Shown here: positions 6,696 through 7,248 of the stretch, one piece after another | How positions within the stretch are numbered: position 1 is the first letter of the stretch | How the letters are laid out: each line of letters opens with the position of its first letter | Assembly: GCA_029558215.1 (NCBI GenBank) | Contig: JAKQFZ010000697.1 | Coordinates: 1 to 7,248, forward strand | Source of the DNA: Candidatus Omnitrophota bacterium | Lineage (GTDB): Bacteria > Hinthialibacterota > Hinthialibacteria > JAKQFZ01 | Direction: 5' to 3' | DNA length: 7,248 nucleotides | Notes under the pieces: model-generated | The model's input: the letters and a program-made list of their open reading frames with translations, nothing else | The model's database searches: none | What the model was told of the DNA's origin: nothing | Translations under genes and position numbers: made by a program

Positions 6696-6723
6696 AATCT
6701 AGCACTCCGGCAGGACTTGTCCA
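6696..6723 (-). promoter_or_regulatory. Probable promoter of the oxidoreductase gene
   Basis: On the minus strand TGGACA (6718-6723) is followed by 16 nt and TAGATT (6696-6701). The -10 is preceded by TG plus one base, the extended -10 form. Transcription would start near 6689, leaving a leader of about 70 nt before the ATG at 6618 with its AGGAGG site. The match is by eye only. Confidence 0.45.
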
Positions 6724-7030
6724 CAGGAAAAAATAAACCAGTCTCCAGTTTGCGATACACTCTCTGAAAGCCGGTGCGACTCAACCATGGAATACGCAGA
6801 AGGATGATTCATCGCTCCGGATTCAGTTGGATGAAGCAAAGATCGGCTTGTCCGAAAGAAAGGGAGAGCCCCAAACCGTTTGAACTCCTCCGGAATACTT
6901 GGTACGCTCTGATTCAATAGGGCACCTTTCGAGGATTCTTTGAAAGATGATGGGAAGGGGTATCGTATTATTGATCGATGGTGTTGGCATCTCTGCCAGC
7001 CCAGATGAAGGGATGCACTGGGTGCAAAGC
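6724..7030. other. Intergenic stretch with no recognised content
   Basis: About 300 bp between the oxidoreductase promoter and the repeat cluster. I found no convincing gene, tRNA, riboswitch or insertion-sequence end. Reading frames here lack good start sites and family motifs. Only small symmetries are present, such as TTCATC and GATGAA around 6788-6834 and CTTTC/GAAAG near 6926-6946. It may hold leader sequence of a divergent plus-strand gene or a decayed gene. Confidence 0.5.
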
Positions 7031-7033
7031 GCT

Positions 7034-7070
7034 TTGTCATTTCGGACGAGGTGACGCTCTGGGAGCGAAG
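7034..7070 (+). repeat. Partial copy of a palindromic intergenic repeat
   Basis: This 37-bp segment runs from TTGTCATTTCGG to GGGAGCGAAG. It aligns without gaps to 7074-7110, with 29 of 37 positions identical by my count, and the copies are offset by 40 bp. It lacks the second arm that the neighbouring copy has, so it looks like a truncated or tandem-duplicated half unit. Confidence 0.8.
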
Positions 7071-7072
7071 CC

Positions 7073-7167
7073 CTTGTCATTCCGAGTGCAGCGACGCTCG
7101 GGGAGCGAAGAGAGGAATCTCTCTGCAACCCAACGGAGAGATTTCTCGCAGAGCCTCGAATGACAAG
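7073..7167. repeat. Full palindromic intergenic repeat (REP/MITE-like 'GTCATTCCGAG' element)
   Basis: The element is bounded by inverted ends: CTTGTCATTCCGAG (7073-7086) and CTCGAATGACAAG (7155-7167), complementary but for one bulged base. Inside, GAGGAATCTCTC (7112-7123) pairs with GAGAGATTTCTC (7136-7147) with one wobble. Transcribed, it would fold into a long two-part hairpin. Similar 'TCATTCCGAG...GAGGAATCT' repeats are widespread between genes in several bacterial phyla and often give spurious peptides ending in SVAALGMT or like it. No transposase is near, so any mobility would be in trans. Confidence 0.82.
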
Positions 7168-7191
7168 AAGCGGGTTTGTGGTGACACTGTG

Positions 7192-7212
7192 AGGCGTTTT
7201 TGGGACACGCCT
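7192..7212. repeat. Small hairpin, weak terminator-like
   Basis: AGGCGT (7192-7197) and ACGCCT (7207-7212) form a 6-bp stem with a 9-nt loop, followed by TTT on the plus strand. It is short and could be chance. If real, it would lie in the leader of the presumed plus-strand gene to the right. Confidence 0.25.
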
Positions 7213-7239
7213 TTATGGATACACTACGGTCTTATCCTC

Positions 7240-7246
7240 AGGAGGG
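7240..7246 (+). promoter_or_regulatory. Shine-Dalgarno-like site at the right edge
   Basis: AGGAGGG at 7240-7246 is a near-perfect ribosome-binding core, only 2 nt from the window end. It suggests that a plus-strand gene, divergent from the oxidoreductase, starts within the next 10 or so bases. The start codon is not visible. Confidence 0.4.
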
Positions 7247-7248
7247 TT

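Noticed and set aside
6724..6850. Cobalamin-riboswitch-like fragment (GCCGGTGCGACTC)
   Set aside because: Only a few bases resemble a B12-box region, the rest of the fold is missing, and the downstream context is wrong.
7034..7110. Two similar 37-bp units, considered as a CRISPR array
   Set aside because: Only two diverged copies separated by 3 bp, with no spacers; they are arms of a palindromic repeat.
6699..7128. Two overlapping minus-strand frames of 101 and 113 residues in the right intergenic region
   Set aside because: One begins inside the palindromic repeat and gives the SLRSPSVAALGMT-type peptide that such repeats commonly produce; neither shows a domain or a good start.

Overview
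The window is a stretch of bacterial chromosome. Essentially everything recognisable lies on the minus strand, so it reads from right to left. Four complete protein genes, one truncated gene and one structural RNA gene are supported. The order of transcription is: Gfo/Idh/MocA-type oxidoreductase (5632-6618), membrane GT-C-like glycosyltransferase with a C-terminal beta-propeller (3422-5449), response regulator with an unusual C-terminal domain (2005-3294), CLC-family chloride channel/transporter (711-2000), large-type signal recognition particle RNA (about 271-549), and the 5' end of dnaX (1-231, running off the left edge). A Shine-Dalgarno-like AGGAGG at the right edge suggests a divergent plus-strand gene starting just outside the window.

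Organism: GC content is moderate by eye. The SRP RNA is the long form with an Alu domain, placed directly upstream of dnaX as scr is in Bacillus. That form is best known from Firmicutes and Thermotogae. However, the Gfo/Idh protein, the propeller-fused GT-C protein and a palindromic 'GTCATTCCGAG' intergenic repeat are more reminiscent of environmental Gram-negative or candidate phyla (Planctomycetes/Verrucomicrobia/Sumerlaeota-like). I cannot fix the phylum from sequence alone.

Layout. Right part (6619-7248): about 630 bp without a gene. It holds a probable promoter for the oxidoreductase, a palindromic repeat cluster at 7034-7167 and an otherwise unexplained stretch. Middle: oxidoreductase, then a 182-bp gap with an 11-bp perfect hairpin and a possible promoter, then the glycosyltransferase, then a 127-bp AT-rich gap with an 8+8 bp dyad, then the response regulator. 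Left: the regulator and the CLC gene are separated by 4 nt or less and must be one transcription unit. A good -35/-10 pair then precedes the SRP RNA, with dnaX following about 40 nt later.

The most interesting element is the two-gene unit 711-3294. It pairs an orphan receiver-domain protein, whose C-terminal part ends in a HEPN-like RNx3H (Rx4H) motif, with a CLC protein lacking both glutamates used for gating and proton coupling in CLC exchangers. No histidine kinase is present in the window. A functional link between the two is inference from their tight coupling only.
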